A stretch of DNA of 64,000 nucleotides from Pseudorhodoferax sp047601025 (GCF_047601025.1 NZ_JASGJZ010000001.1:2232001-2296000), one strand, 5' to 3'; shown: positions 1-8,761, numbered from the stretch's first letter. Made by a program: numbers and translations. The notes: generated from the letters alone by a model not told the origin.

Positions 1-9
1 AGTCGACGA

Positions 10-1759
10 GCATCGCCTGGCTTAATTGCCGGGCGTGGATTGAAACGCGGCGTCACGCGACACGCGCACGCCGTCGGCGCGCATCGCCTGGCTTAATTGC
101 CGGGCGTGGATTGAAACGACTGGACCGAGCGCGGGCAGTGGCTGTGCAGCAGCATCGCCTGGCTTAATTGCCGGGCGTGGATTGAAACTCTGCAGCGCTG
201 TCCCTTACCAGCAGTCCGTCCGCGCATCGCCTGGCTTAATTGCCGGGCGTGGATTGAAACATTTCAGTTCTCCCTGTTAACGTAGCGCCGCATGGCATCG
301 CCTGGCTTAATTGCCGGGCGTGGATTGAAACTTCGCCTCGCACGGCAACACCGCCGGCGACTGGTCGCATCGCCTGGCTTAATTGCCGGGCGTGGATTGA
401 AACTTTACAGTTAGGGTTCGCCCGGCGTACTGGTTGGGCATCGCCTGGCTTAATTGCCGGGCGTGGATTGAAACTCGGAGGCGTGCGCCATCAGCCGCCG
501 CCTCCGTTGGCATCGCCTGGCTTAATTGCCGGGCGTGGATTGAAACCGCCGGCTGGCGGAGGCCCAGAAGATCGTCGAGCGCATCGCCTGGCTTAATTGC
601 CGGGCGTGGATTGAAACAGGATAGAGAGTGATTTTTGGCTTGCTGCAAAGCGCATCGCCTGGCTTAATTGCCGGGCGTGGATTGAAACATCAAGACCGAG
701 AATTTCCGCCGGCTGGCGGAGGGCATCGCCTGGCTTAATTGCCGGGCGTGGATTGAAACTCTGCGTGCTGGACCAGTACCACCGTTCGCGCGCGCATCGC
801 CTGGCTTAATTGCCGGGCGTGGATTGAAACAAAGCTGAACGGGAAGGTGCTGACGTAGCCCGAGAGCATCGCCTGGCTTAATTGCCGGGCGTGGATTGAA
901 ACTTTTTGGCGACGGCAAACTACCCCGCACCCCCCCCGCATCGCCTGGCTTAATTGCCGGGCGTGGATTGAAACATCGCCAGGCGCTGGGCGGCCGAGGC
1001 GGCGACCAGGCATCGCCTGGCTTAATTGCCGGGCGTGGATTGAAACGTCACGGGTGACGTGCAGTGGCGCCAACGGCCGCGCATCGCCTGGCTTAATTGC
1101 CGGGCGTGGATTGAAACCCATCAGGTGTCGGAGGCCGAGCGCAGCACGCTTGCATCGCCTGGCTTAATTGCCGGGCGTGGATTGAAACGCGCGGGCCTGG
1201 GCAAGGCAGATGCGGCAAGGCCCGCATCGCCTGGCTCAATTGCCGGGCGTGGATTGAAACCCGTCTCGGCGCAGAGGTGGACATTCCTGAGGAGGCATCG
1301 CCTGGCTTAATTGCCGGGCGTGGATTGAAACCGCGCCAAGCTGGTCCGAGGCGGCATCGTGAAGCCGCATCGCCTGGCTTAATTGCCGGGCGTGGATTGA
1401 AACTTGGCACGGGTCGAGCGTGGCGCGCTGCGTGTGGGCATCGCCTGGCTTAATTGCCGGGCGTGGATTGAAACGATCAGGTGTGCGGCCTCGCCGTCTC
1501 AATCCTCGGGCATCGCCTGGCTTAATTGCCGGGCGTGGATTGAAACCTCATCTTCATCATCAGCGCGAACCTAGCCGCCTGCATCGCCTGGCTTAATTGC
1601 CGGGCGTGGATTGAAACCACTGGGCGCCGGCCCAGCTGGACGGCCTGGGCCGCATCGCCTGGCTTAATTGCCGGGCGTGGATTGAAACTCGATGGTCGCC
1701 ATCAAGCGCCTCCGATCTCGAAGCATCGCCTGGCTTAATTGCCGGGCGTGGATTGAAGC
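10..1759 (+). CRISPR. CRISPR array, 25 intact 37-bp repeats
   Basis: Twenty-five 37-bp repeats start at 10, 81, 152, 224, 295, 367, 438, 510, 581, 652, 723, 794, 866, 938, 1010, 1081, 1152, 1224, 1295, 1367, 1438, 1510, 1581, 1652 and 1723, separated by 34-35 bp unique spacers. Each begins GCATCGCC and ends GTGGATTGAAAC. An internal 8-bp stem (CGCCTGGC with GCCGGGCG, one G-U pair) closes a TTAATT loop. The repeat at 1224 has one T-to-C change and the last one ends GAAGC. The ATTGAAAC 3' end gives the usual crRNA 5' handle, so transcription is rightward and the leader and cas genes should lie left of position 1; bases 1-9 are the end of another spacer. Two spacers overlap in sequence and imply a 5' TTC PAM, which favours a type I system (I-C-like). 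No cas gene is in the window, so subtype is inference. Confidence 0.98.
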
Positions 1760-2678
1760 ATCGTGTTGATTAGCGGGCGACGCACGTTCTCGAGCATCGC
1801 CTGGCTTCACTGCCGGACGTGGATTGAAGCGCCATACGGATGCGCTCGGTCTCATCATCATGCGTGCATCGCCAGTATTAATCGCTAGGCGTAGATTGCA
1901 ACTACGCCATGAACTGCTCGGGACAGAGTCTTTAGGTGCCGTCCGGCTTAATCGCCGCGCATGGATTGAAATACGACGCAGAGCATGGTGAATAACGCGG
2001 GGCAGCGCATCGCTCGGTTTCATTACCGGGCGTGAATTGAAACAGGGCTTCGTAGTACGGCAGTGCCGATGTGCCGCCGCGTCGCCTGGATTTAAATAGT
2101 GGGCTTGGATTGAAAACTCCAGAGGTCGCAGATCATGGTGCGACTCGTACGCATTGCCTGATTTCATCGTCGGGCTCGGATTGAAGCCTGGTCGGTGTGG
2201 ACGAAGCAGGCTAGTCAACTAGAATTTTGCTCGTCGTAATCGCAAGGTGTGGATTGATGCGGGTTAATGGAAGCCTACGATGGCGGAGTCATTCGGGCTG
2301 ATTTGAATAATCGGCTTGATAGGATTGATCGGGCTATCCTTGGCATGTGTGGTCACGATTATTTCCCGGGTCCGGATTGAAACTCTTGCTTGCAGATTTC
2401 GATCAGGCCATGTTCTTTGATGTTCTTTGATGTTCTTGGATTTGGATGCCAGACGTGGATTGAAAGGATCGAAGTGCTGCTATTCTGCCTTTTAGTCGGC
2501 ATCGGTCGAATTGGCTGTCGTGAAACTAAGCCGAACGATGCCGCACCCGCGGCGGCGCGTTCGGATGGCCCTGATTGTTTCAATATACACTCGGCAATGA
2601 GGCCGGGCGATGCCTGACCGTGACTGTGGGGCCGGAGTATCCGGGCGGCTTAAATTCACACCCGGCGCGGATTGAAAC
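1760..2678 (+). repeat. Decayed leader-distal tail of the CRISPR array
   Basis: Past the last good repeat the same unit continues in progressively mutated form. Recognisable repeat ends (ATTGAAAC-like) fall at about 1830, 1902, 1972, 2043, 2116, 2187, 2260, 2330, 2383, 2466, 2526 and 2678. The first eight steps keep a 70-73 bp period, the same as repeat plus spacer in the intact array, so these are old units drifting by point mutation rather than unrelated DNA. Beyond about 2330 the period is broken by indels. Inside lies a tandem 10-bp repeat, three copies of TGTTCTTTGA (the last TGTTCTTGGA), at 2411-2440. Spacer-length unique segments persist between the decayed repeats and may record old invaders. 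No gene is credible here; short open frames on both strands merely read through repeats. Confidence 0.85.
2577..2613 (-). repeat. CRISPR repeat in inverted orientation
   Basis: This 37-bp stretch begins GTTTCAAT and ends GGGCGATGC. It matches the reverse complement of the array repeat over its full length with about eight mismatches and no indel. All other units face right. A further decayed unit in the normal direction ends at 2678, so the inverted unit lies within the tail and not merely next to it. It could be a local inversion or the relic of a second, opposite array. Confidence 0.7.
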
Positions 2679-2945
2679 GAGCAGATCAAGGGGTTTCGCG
2701 AGTACGGCTTGCGATATTTCCCAGCATGCTGCGAAGCGCCGTTTGCGACTTGGAGTTGCAGGTTGCGTGGAGAGGCGAAGGAGGCATCGTTACATTTGAT
2801 CGACTGATGTGCATGGGTGCATAGAACATGCCACATTGCGCGTCGACAAGGCCAGCATATGCTTGCTCCGCCTTCCTACAGCGCCCCCGCCGCGAACGCG
2901 CCATCATGGCGCTTTGCGCCCACCCACTAGCAGGAGGAACCCGCC

Positions 2946-3179
2946 ATGCAGATCGACAGCCCCACCATGCACGACCTGTTCGCCCAGCTCGGCCTGCCGA
3001 ACGACGAGGCGTCGGTGCAGCAGTTCATCACCCGGCACCGTCCGCTGCCGCAGGACGTGCCGCTGCACGAGGCGCCGTTCTGGTCGCCCGCGCAGGCGCA
3101 GTTCCTGCGCGAGCAGGTCAGCCGCGATGCCGACTGGGCGGAGGTGGTGGATCAGCTGAACGCGAGCCTGCACCCCTGA
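2946..3179 (+). CDS. DUF2789 family protein
   Basis: A 77-residue soluble protein of the DUF2789 family, whose function is unknown. The family pattern is clear along the whole length: N-terminal HDLFAQLGLP, central RHRPLPQDVPL, then APFWSPAQAQFLREQ and the C-terminal DADWAEVVDQLNASL. Length is normal for the family, so the gene looks intact. The start is supported by AGGAGG twelve bases upstream. No signal peptide or membrane segment is visible. It stands alone between the CRISPR tail and a convergent azoreductase gene eight bases away, so context does not hint at a role. The 267 bases upstream (2679-2945) hold its promoter region and no further recognisable repeat or gene. Confidence 0.85.
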   Translation: MQIDSPTMHDLFAQLGLPNDEASVQQFITRHRPLPQDVPLHEAPFWSPAQAQFLREQVSRDADWAEVVDQLNASLHP

Positions 3180-3186
3180 GCGGGGC

Positions 3187-3825
3187 TCAGGCCGCTGCTT
3201 CGGCCGGCTCCGCGGCCAGCGTCTGCGCGATGGCGGCCTCGCCCTGCGCCAGCGCCTGCGCGCGTGCCTGCGGGCCCATGGCCACGCCTTCGGCGCGCAC
3301 GAAGCGCACGTCGGTGATGCCGAAGAAGCCGAACATGGCCTGCAGGTAGCTTTCCTGGTGTTCCAGCGCGCGGCCGCGCTCGCTGGACGAGTACACGCCG
3401 CCGCGGCCGGAGACGACGATCACCGTCTTGCCGCCGGCCAGCCCCTGCGGGCCTTCGGCCGTGTAGCGGAAGGTGCGGCCGGGCTGGGCCAGGCGGTCGA
3501 TCCAGGCCTTGAGCTGCGTGGGGATCGAGAAGTTGTACAGCGGTGCGCCGACCACGACGACGTCCGCCGCCAGGAACTGCTGCAGGTAGCGCTCGGTCAC
3601 GGCGTTCTCGCGCCGGTGCGCCTCGGTCAGCGTGGCGGCGTCCAGGCCGAGCTTGAAGGCCAGCGCGTCCGCGGTGAAGTGGGCCGGCGGCTCGGCGGCC
3701 AGGTCCAGGTAGTCCACCTCGGCGCCGGGATGGGCGGCGCGCCAGGCGGCCACGGTGCGGGCGGTGAGCTGGCGGGTGACGGAGTCGGGGCCGAGGATGC
3801 TGGAGTCGACGTGCAGGATGCGCAT
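3187..3825 (-). CDS. azoR: FMN-dependent NADH-azoreductase
   Basis: A 212-residue flavodoxin-fold quinone/azo reductase of the AzoR family, a cytoplasmic enzyme that uses FMN and NAD(P)H for two-electron reduction of quinones and azo compounds. Visible marks are the N-terminal MRILHVDSSILGPDSVTRQL (FMN phosphate loop), PLYNFSIPTQLKAWIDR near residues 95-112 and SGRGGVYS near 143. The frame stays open a further 144 bases upstream, but MRILHVDSS is the family's usual N terminus, so the start at 3825 is chosen. It is convergent with the DUF2789 gene and divergent from the sulfate-transport operon; the shared upstream region 3826-4037 includes an imperfect inverted repeat at 3906-3930. Confidence 0.92.
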   Translation of the reverse strand: MRILHVDSSILGPDSVTRQLTARTVAAWRAAHPGAEVDYLDLAAEPPAHFTADALAFKLGLDAATLTEAHRRENAVTERYLQQFLAADVVVVGAPLYNFSIPTQLKAWIDRLAQPGRTFRYTAEGPQGLAGGKTVIVVSGRGGVYSSSERGRALEHQESYLQAMFGFFGITDVRFVRAEGVAMGPQARAQALAQGEAAIAQTLAAEPAEAAA

Positions 3826-3905
3826 GGTGGTGCTCGAGGTGGTGGAAACGATGGATTCGATTGTCCGCAGCGCCGCAGTCGCCACCAACCGGCCTGGCTG
3901 AAATG

Positions 3906-3930
3906 GATTGTTCACGTCCTGGTGACAATC
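3906..3930. promoter_or_regulatory. Imperfect inverted repeat in azoR/sbp intergenic region
   Basis: GATTGTTCAC and GTGACAATC form an inverted repeat with one unpaired base around a six-base centre, in the AT-richer stretch between divergent azoR and sbp. TTATAA at 3942-3947 could belong to a rightward -10 element for the sulfate operon. A LysR-type (CysB-like) or other dimeric regulator could bind here, but no regulator gene is adjacent, so the assignment is a guess. Confidence 0.35.
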
Positions 3931-4037
3931 GAGGGTATCGCTTATAAGTTTTCGGATGAAAGCAAACAAAAAAACTGTCGTTTACGCATAGCGCCGGCAT
4001 GGAGACAATGCGCGGCTCTGCTCAGGGATCCCTTGTC

Positions 4038-5051
4038 ATGACCAATTTCTTCCGGGGCCGCACGGCCCGTTCCGTCCTGGCCGCTGCCGTGCTGGCCGCC
4101 GCCACGGCCGCTTCCGCCCAGACCCAGACGCTGCTGAACGTCTCCTACGACGTGGCGCGCGAGTTCTACAAGGACATCAACGCCGCCTTCGTGCCGGCCT
4201 ACAAGAAGGCCACCGGCAAGGACGTGAAGGTCGAGCAGGCCCACGGCGGCTCCAGCGCCCAGGCGCGCGCCGTCAACGACGGCCTGGCCGCCGACGTGGT
4301 GACCTTCAACACCACGACGGACGTGGACTTCCTGGCCTCCACCGGCGTGGTGGCCAAGGACTGGCGCCAGCGCTTCCCCAACGGCGCCGCGCCCACCACC
4401 TCGACCATGCTGTTCCTGGTGCGCAACGGCAACCCGAAGAACATCAAGGACTGGGACGACCTGACCCGCCCGGACGTGAAGGTCATCGTCGTCAACCCCA
4501 AGACCGGCGGCAACGGCCGCATGGCCTACCTGGCCGCCTGGGGCTACGTGCGCAAGACCGGCGGCACGGACGCGCAGGCCGCCGAGTTCGTCAAGAAGAT
4601 CTACGCCAACGTGCCGGTGCTGGCCAAGGGCGGGCGCGACGCGACCACGATCTTCCTGCAGCGCAACATGGGCGACGTGCTGGTGACCTTCGAGTCCGAG
4701 GTCGTGTCGGTGGACAACGAGTTCGGCAAGGGCAAGGTCGACGCGGTGCATCCCTCGGTCAGCATCGTGGCCGAGAACCCGGTGGCGGTGGTCGAGCGCA
4801 CGGTGGCCAGGAAGGGCACGGCCGAGCTGGCCAAGGCCTACCTCGATTTCCTGTACACCGACGAGGCGCAGGAGATCGCGGCGAAGCACGCGATCCGCCC
4901 GACCTCGCCGGCCGTGCTGAAGAAGCACGCCGACGTGTTCAAGCCGGTGCAGCTGTTCCGCGTGGAGGACTACTTCGGCTCGCTGGCCGAGGCGCAGAAG
5001 GTCCACTTCAACGACGGCGGCCAGTTCGACAAGCTCTACACCGTCAAGTAA
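4038..5051 (+). CDS. sbp: Sulfate ABC transporter substrate-binding protein
   Basis: A 337-residue periplasmic sulfate/thiosulfate-binding protein. It has a cleavable signal peptide (AVLAAATAASAQ around residues 12-28), then the family signature LLNVSYDVAREFYKDIN and the ligand-loop motifs HGGSSAQARAV, NPKTGGNGR and PSVSIVAENPVAVV. The frame opens at 3999, but the ATG at 4038 puts the signal peptide at the N terminus and is preferred. It is the first gene of an sbp-cysT-cysW-cysA operon, five bases before cysT. Induction under sulfur limitation through CysB is usual for the family and would fit the upstream AT-rich region, though no CysB box can be assigned with confidence. Confidence 0.95.
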   Translation: MTNFFRGRTARSVLAAAVLAAATAASAQTQTLLNVSYDVAREFYKDINAAFVPAYKKATGKDVKVEQAHGGSSAQARAVNDGLAADVVTFNTTTDVDFLASTGVVAKDWRQRFPNGAAPTTSTMLFLVRNGNPKNIKDWDDLTRPDVKVIVVNPKTGGNGRMAYLAAWGYVRKTGGTDAQAAEFVKKIYANVPVLAKGGRDATTIFLQRNMGDVLVTFESEVVSVDNEFGKGKVDAVHPSVSIVAENPVAVVERTVARKGTAELAKAYLDFLYTDEAQEIAAKHAIRPTSPAVLKKHADVFKPVQLFRVEDYFGSLAEAQKVHFNDGGQFDKLYTVK

Positions 5052-5055
5052 CGCC

Positions 5056-5937
5056 ATGTCCGGATCTTCCGCCGGCGCCCTGGCGGCGCCGGCCGGCGCC
5101 ACGCCCGCGCGGCGCACCGGCAGCCGCCGCGTGCTGCCGGGCTTCAACATCACGCTGGGCTATGCGCTGCTGTACCTGAGCCTGGTCGTGCTGATCCCGC
5201 TGTCGGCGCTGGTGTTCAAGACGCTGACGCTGTCCTGGCCGCAGTTCTGGGAGGCCGTCAGCTCGCCGCGCGTGCTGGCCTCGTACCGGCTGACCTTCGG
5301 CGCCTCGCTCATCGCGGCGGTGGTCAACGCCTTCTTCGGCCTGCTGGTGGCCTGGGTGCTGGTGCGCTACGAGTTCCCGGGCAAGAAGATCGTCGACGCG
5401 CTGGTGGACCTGCCGTTCGCGCTGCCCACGGCCGTGGCCGGCATCGCGCTGACGGCGCTGCTGGCCGGCAACGGCTGGATCGGCCAGTACCTGGAGCCGC
5501 TGGGCATCCAGCTGGCCTACAACCCCAACGGCGTGGTGATCGCGCTGATCTTCATCGGCCTGCCGTTCGTGGTGCGCACGGTGCAGCCGGTGCTGGAGGA
5601 CACGGAGAAGGAGCTGGAGGAGGCCGCCATGTGCCTGGGCGCCACGCGCTGGCAGACCTTCGCGCGGGTGATCTTCCCGGCCATCGCGCCGGCGCTGCTG
5701 ACCGGCTTCGCGATGGCCTTCGCGCGCGCGGTGGGCGAGTACGGCTCGGTCATCTTCATCGCCGGCAACATGCCGATGGTGTCGGAGATCACGCCGCTGA
5801 TCATCATCGGCAAGCTGGAGCAGTACGACTACGCCGGCGCCACCGCGGTGGCGGTGGTGATGCTGGCGATCTCGTTCGTCCTGCTGCTGGTCATCAACGG
5901 GCTGCAGGCCTGGCAGAGAAAGCGGGCCGGCGCATGA
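5056..5937 (+). CDS. cysT: Sulfate ABC transporter permease CysT
   Basis: A 293-residue inner-membrane permease (CysT, also called CysU) of the sulfate/thiosulfate importer. About six hydrophobic helices are visible starting with ITLGYALLYLSLVVLIPLSALVF. The inner-membrane loop that contacts the ATPase has the EAA motif: EEAAMCLGATRWQTFARVIFP near residues 192-212. The Ala/Gly-rich N-terminal 25 residues are a variable cytoplasmic tail. Its stop overlaps the start of cysW as ATGA, so the two permease halves are probably translationally coupled and made in equal amount. Confidence 0.95.
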   Translation: MSGSSAGALAAPAGATPARRTGSRRVLPGFNITLGYALLYLSLVVLIPLSALVFKTLTLSWPQFWEAVSSPRVLASYRLTFGASLIAAVVNAFFGLLVAWVLVRYEFPGKKIVDALVDLPFALPTAVAGIALTALLAGNGWIGQYLEPLGIQLAYNPNGVVIALIFIGLPFVVRTVQPVLEDTEKELEEAAMCLGATRWQTFARVIFPAIAPALLTGFAMAFARAVGEYGSVIFIAGNMPMVSEITPLIIIGKLEQYDYAGATAVAVVMLAISFVLLLVINGLQAWQRKRAGA

Positions 5938-6827
5938 GCGACCTCACGAAGAAGCGCATCACCACCACCGAGGCGCCCTGGGTGCGCCGCACGCTGATCG
6001 GCGTGGTGCTGGTGTTCCTGGCGCTGTTCCTGGTGCTGCCGCTGGCGGCCGTGTTCACCGAGGCGCTGCGCAAGGGGCTGGACGCCTACCTGGAGGCGCT
6101 GCGCGAGCCCGACGCCTGGGCCGCCATCCGCCTCACGCTGTTGACGGCCGTCATCGCCGTGCCGCTGAACCTGGTGTTCGGCGTGGCGGCGGCCTGGGCC
6201 ATCGCCAAGTTCGAGTTCCGGGGCAAGGCCTTCCTGACCACGCTGGTGGACCTGCCGTTCTCGGTCTCGCCGGTGGTGGCCGGCCTGATGTACGTGCTGG
6301 TGTTCGGCGCGCACGGCTGGCTGGGTCCCTGGCTCGCGGAGCACGACATCAAGATCATCTTCGCGATCCCCGGCATCGTGCTGGCCACGGTGTTCGTGAC
6401 CTTCCCGTTCATCGCGCGCGAGCTGATCCCGCTGATGCAGGCCCAGGGCAACGACGAGGAGCAGGCCGCCATCGTGCTGGGCGCCAACGGCTGGCAGACC
6501 TTCTGGCACGTCACGCTGCCCAACATCAAGTGGGGCCTGATCTACGGCGTGATCCTGTGCAACGCGCGCGCCATGGGCGAGTTCGGCGCGGTGTCGGTGG
6601 TCTCCGGCCACATCCGCGGGCAGACCAACACCATGCCGCTGCACGTGGAGATCCTCTACAACGAATACCAGTCCGTGGCCGCGTTCGCCGTGGCCTCGCT
6701 GCTGGCGCTGCTGGCGCTGGTCACGCTGGTCATCAAGAGCTGGGTCGAATGGAAGCACGAGCGCGAGATCGCCGCCGCGGCCGAGCTGCCGCCCGAGCGC
6801 CCGCAGCCGGCCGCCGCGGCCACCTGA
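5934..6827 (+). CDS. cysW: Sulfate ABC transporter permease CysW
   Basis: A 297-residue partner permease to CysT. The ATPase-contact loop reads EEQAAIVLGANGWQTFWHVTLP near residues 175-195, followed by the conserved ARAMGEFGAVSVVSGHIRGQ. The start at 5934 overlaps the cysT stop. The C terminus ends in an Ala/Pro-rich tail after the last helix, a common extension in high-GC relatives. Thirteen bases separate it from cysA. Confidence 0.95.
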   Translation: MSDLTKKRITTTEAPWVRRTLIGVVLVFLALFLVLPLAAVFTEALRKGLDAYLEALREPDAWAAIRLTLLTAVIAVPLNLVFGVAAAWAIAKFEFRGKAFLTTLVDLPFSVSPVVAGLMYVLVFGAHGWLGPWLAEHDIKIIFAIPGIVLATVFVTFPFIARELIPLMQAQGNDEEQAAIVLGANGWQTFWHVTLPNIKWGLIYGVILCNARAMGEFGAVSVVSGHIRGQTNTMPLHVEILYNEYQSVAAFAVASLLALLALVTLVIKSWVEWKHEREIAAAAELPPERPQPAAAAT

Positions 6828-6840
6828 GAAAGCCCTTCCC

Positions 6841-7923
6841 ATGAGCATCGAAATCCGCAACGTCAGCAAGCAGTTCGGCGACTTCCGCGCGCTGAACGAC
6901 GTCAGCCTGGACATCGCGTCCGGCGAGCTGGTCGCGCTGCTGGGCCCGTCGGGCTGCGGCAAGACCACGCTGCTGCGCATCATCGCCGGGCTGGAGAGCG
7001 CCGACGCCGGCAGCATCCTGTTCGCCGGCGAGGACACGACCGACGTGCACGTGCGCGACCGCCAGGTCGGCTTCGTGTTCCAGCACTACGCGCTGTTCCG
7101 CCACATGACGGTGTTCGAGAACGTGGCCTTCGGCCTGCGCATGAAGCCGCGCGGCCAGCGCCCGGCCGAGGCGCAGATCAAGCGCAAGGTGCACGAGCTG
7201 CTGGGCCTGGTGCAGCTGGACTGGCTGGCCGACCGCTACCCCTCGCAGCTGTCGGGCGGGCAGCGCCAGCGCATCGCGCTGGCGCGCGCGCTGGCGGTGG
7301 AGCCCAAGGTGCTGCTGCTGGACGAGCCCTTCGGCGCGCTGGACGCCAAGGTGCGCAAGGAGCTGCGCCGCTGGCTGCGCCGGCTGCACGACGACCTGCA
7401 CGTGACCAGCATCTTCGTGACGCACGACCAGGAGGAGGCGCTGGAAGTGGCCGACCGCGTGGTCGTGATGAACAAGGGCCGGATCGAGCAGATCGGCACG
7501 CCGCAGCAGGTCTGGGAGCACCCGGCCAGCCCCTTCGTCTACGGCTTCCTGGGCGACGTGAATCTGTTCCACGGCCGCGCCCACCAGGGCGAGCTGCACG
7601 TGGAGGGGCTGAAGATCGACGCGCCCGAGCACCACGGCGCCGAGGACGCCAAGGCCTTCGCCTACGTGCGCCCGCACGATCTGGAGGTCGAGCGCTACTC
7701 GCCCGGCGCCAGCGGCATCGTCGCCCAGCTCACGCGCGCGCTGGTGGTCGGCCCGATCGCCCGGCTGGAGTTGGTGCCCCAGCAGGGTGCCGACGGCGAC
7801 GCCGTCATCGAGGCCCAGCTGACGGCAGAAGAGTTCCAGGCCCGCGGCTTCCGCGAGGGCGAGACGCTGGTGGTCACGCCGCGCCGCGCCAAGGTCTTCG
7901 TCGACCATGGCGCGGGGGTGTGA
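6841..7923 (+). CDS. cysA: Sulfate ABC transporter ATP-binding protein
   Basis: A 360-residue ATPase that powers the CysTW permease from the cytoplasmic side. All nucleotide-binding motifs are intact: Walker A GPSGCGKTT near residue 38, signature LSGGQRQRIALARAL near 137, Walker B LLLDEPFGALD near 157 and switch histidine in VTHDQEEA near 193. The C-terminal third (from about residue 235) is the regulatory TOBE-type domain seen in CysA/MalK-like subunits. It completes the importer operon. The gene ends three bases before a convergent OmpW-like gene. Confidence 0.96.
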   Translation: MSIEIRNVSKQFGDFRALNDVSLDIASGELVALLGPSGCGKTTLLRIIAGLESADAGSILFAGEDTTDVHVRDRQVGFVFQHYALFRHMTVFENVAFGLRMKPRGQRPAEAQIKRKVHELLGLVQLDWLADRYPSQLSGGQRQRIALARALAVEPKVLLLDEPFGALDAKVRKELRRWLRRLHDDLHVTSIFVTHDQEEALEVADRVVVMNKGRIEQIGTPQQVWEHPASPFVYGFLGDVNLFHGRAHQGELHVEGLKIDAPEHHGAEDAKAFAYVRPHDLEVERYSPGASGIVAQLTRALVVGPIARLELVPQQGADGDAVIEAQLTAEEFQARGFREGETLVVTPRRAKVFVDHGAGV

Positions 7924-7926
7924 GCC

Positions 7927-8667
7927 TCAGAACCGGTAGGTCGCGTACACGAACGGGATGATCGGGTTCAGCTTCAGGCTGCTCTCGGACACCGCGACCA
8001 CGCGCCCGCCGGCCGTGGTCGACAGCGTGGCCTTGGTCTTCATGTGCACGTAGGAGATCGAGGCGGTCAGGCCCAGCCGGTCGGTGACCGCGTAGTTCAC
8101 GCCCACGCTGACCACCGGGCCGAAGCGGCTGTCGATCTTCGCGGACGTCGTGGACGCGCCGGGCGGCAGCCCCAGCGTGGCGCCCAGCGTGCTTTGCAGG
8201 TTCTGGCTGAGCTGCGTGTCGGCGAAGCGCGCGTAGGTGACGCCCGCGCCGACCCCCACGCGCAGCCGGTCGCTGGACTGGCCGAAGAAATACTTGGCCA
8301 GCACCGATGGGCCGTACAGCCGCGCGTTGCCCAGCTTGCCCAGGCCGGCCAGCGAGCCGGCGCCGTCGAGCTTGAGCTTGGGCGGCACGCCGAGCACGCC
8401 TTCGATCGCGAAGTTGTCGGTGAAGAAGTAGTGGACGTTCAGGCCCAGCGTGTTGACGCTGGGGATCGAGGAGCCCGAGCCCGGGACCTCGCGCTGGACC
8501 GGCTGCGTGAAGCGCAGCGGCGTGCTTTCCTCCTGCGGGGAGTAGCGCAGCCAGCCGGCGCCCAGAAACACGTCGCCGGCCTTCTGGGCCCAGGCGGGCG
8601 AAGCGGCGGCAGCGGCCAGGGCCGTGGCGGCGAGCAGTCTGGTCGGGAAGCGGGGGGCAGCGTGCAT
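7927..8667 (-). CDS. OmpW family outer-membrane beta-barrel protein
   Basis: A 246-residue small outer-membrane barrel of the OmpW family. A signal peptide (LLAATALAAAAASPAWAQ) is followed by KAGDVFLGAGWLRYSPQ, the internal FFTDNFAIEGVLGVP strand pair and VNYAVTDRLGLTASISYVHMK. The last residue is Phe (ATYRF), the sorting signal for barrel assembly. The frame extends 24 codons further upstream, but the ATG at 8667 gives a proper signal peptide and has GGAG upstream. It lies between two sulfate-binding protein loci and could supply outer-membrane entry of small anions or hydrophobic compounds; that link is only positional. Confidence 0.85.
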   Translation of the reverse strand: MHAAPRFPTRLLAATALAAAAASPAWAQKAGDVFLGAGWLRYSPQEESTPLRFTQPVQREVPGSGSSIPSVNTLGLNVHYFFTDNFAIEGVLGVPPKLKLDGAGSLAGLGKLGNARLYGPSVLAKYFFGQSSDRLRVGVGAGVTYARFADTQLSQNLQSTLGATLGLPPGASTTSAKIDSRFGPVVSVGVNYAVTDRLGLTASISYVHMKTKATLSTTAGGRVVAVSESSLKLNPIIPFVYATYRF

Positions 8668-8761
8668 GCGGGGGTCTCCGGTCGTTGAGGGCCCGGCGAG
8701 CATACGCATGCCGCCATGGGTTGTCGATCCCGCGCGCACGAATTCGCGCGGCAGTGGTGGA

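Noticed and set aside
379..2218. Several open frames across the CRISPR array on both strands
   Set aside because: They are made of the translated repeat (for example FNPRPAIKPGDA and SIHARQLSQAM) and have no independent coding signal.
2359..2907. Short open frames (60-115 codons) in the decayed CRISPR tail and after it
   Set aside because: No family resemblance, overlapping each other on both strands, and composed in part of decayed repeats.
3942..5153. Long antisense frames opposite sbp, cysA, amidohydrolase, liv and other genes
   Set aside because: In DNA of this GC content the frame opposite a real gene is often open; the translated products are low-complexity and match no family, whereas the sense frame does.
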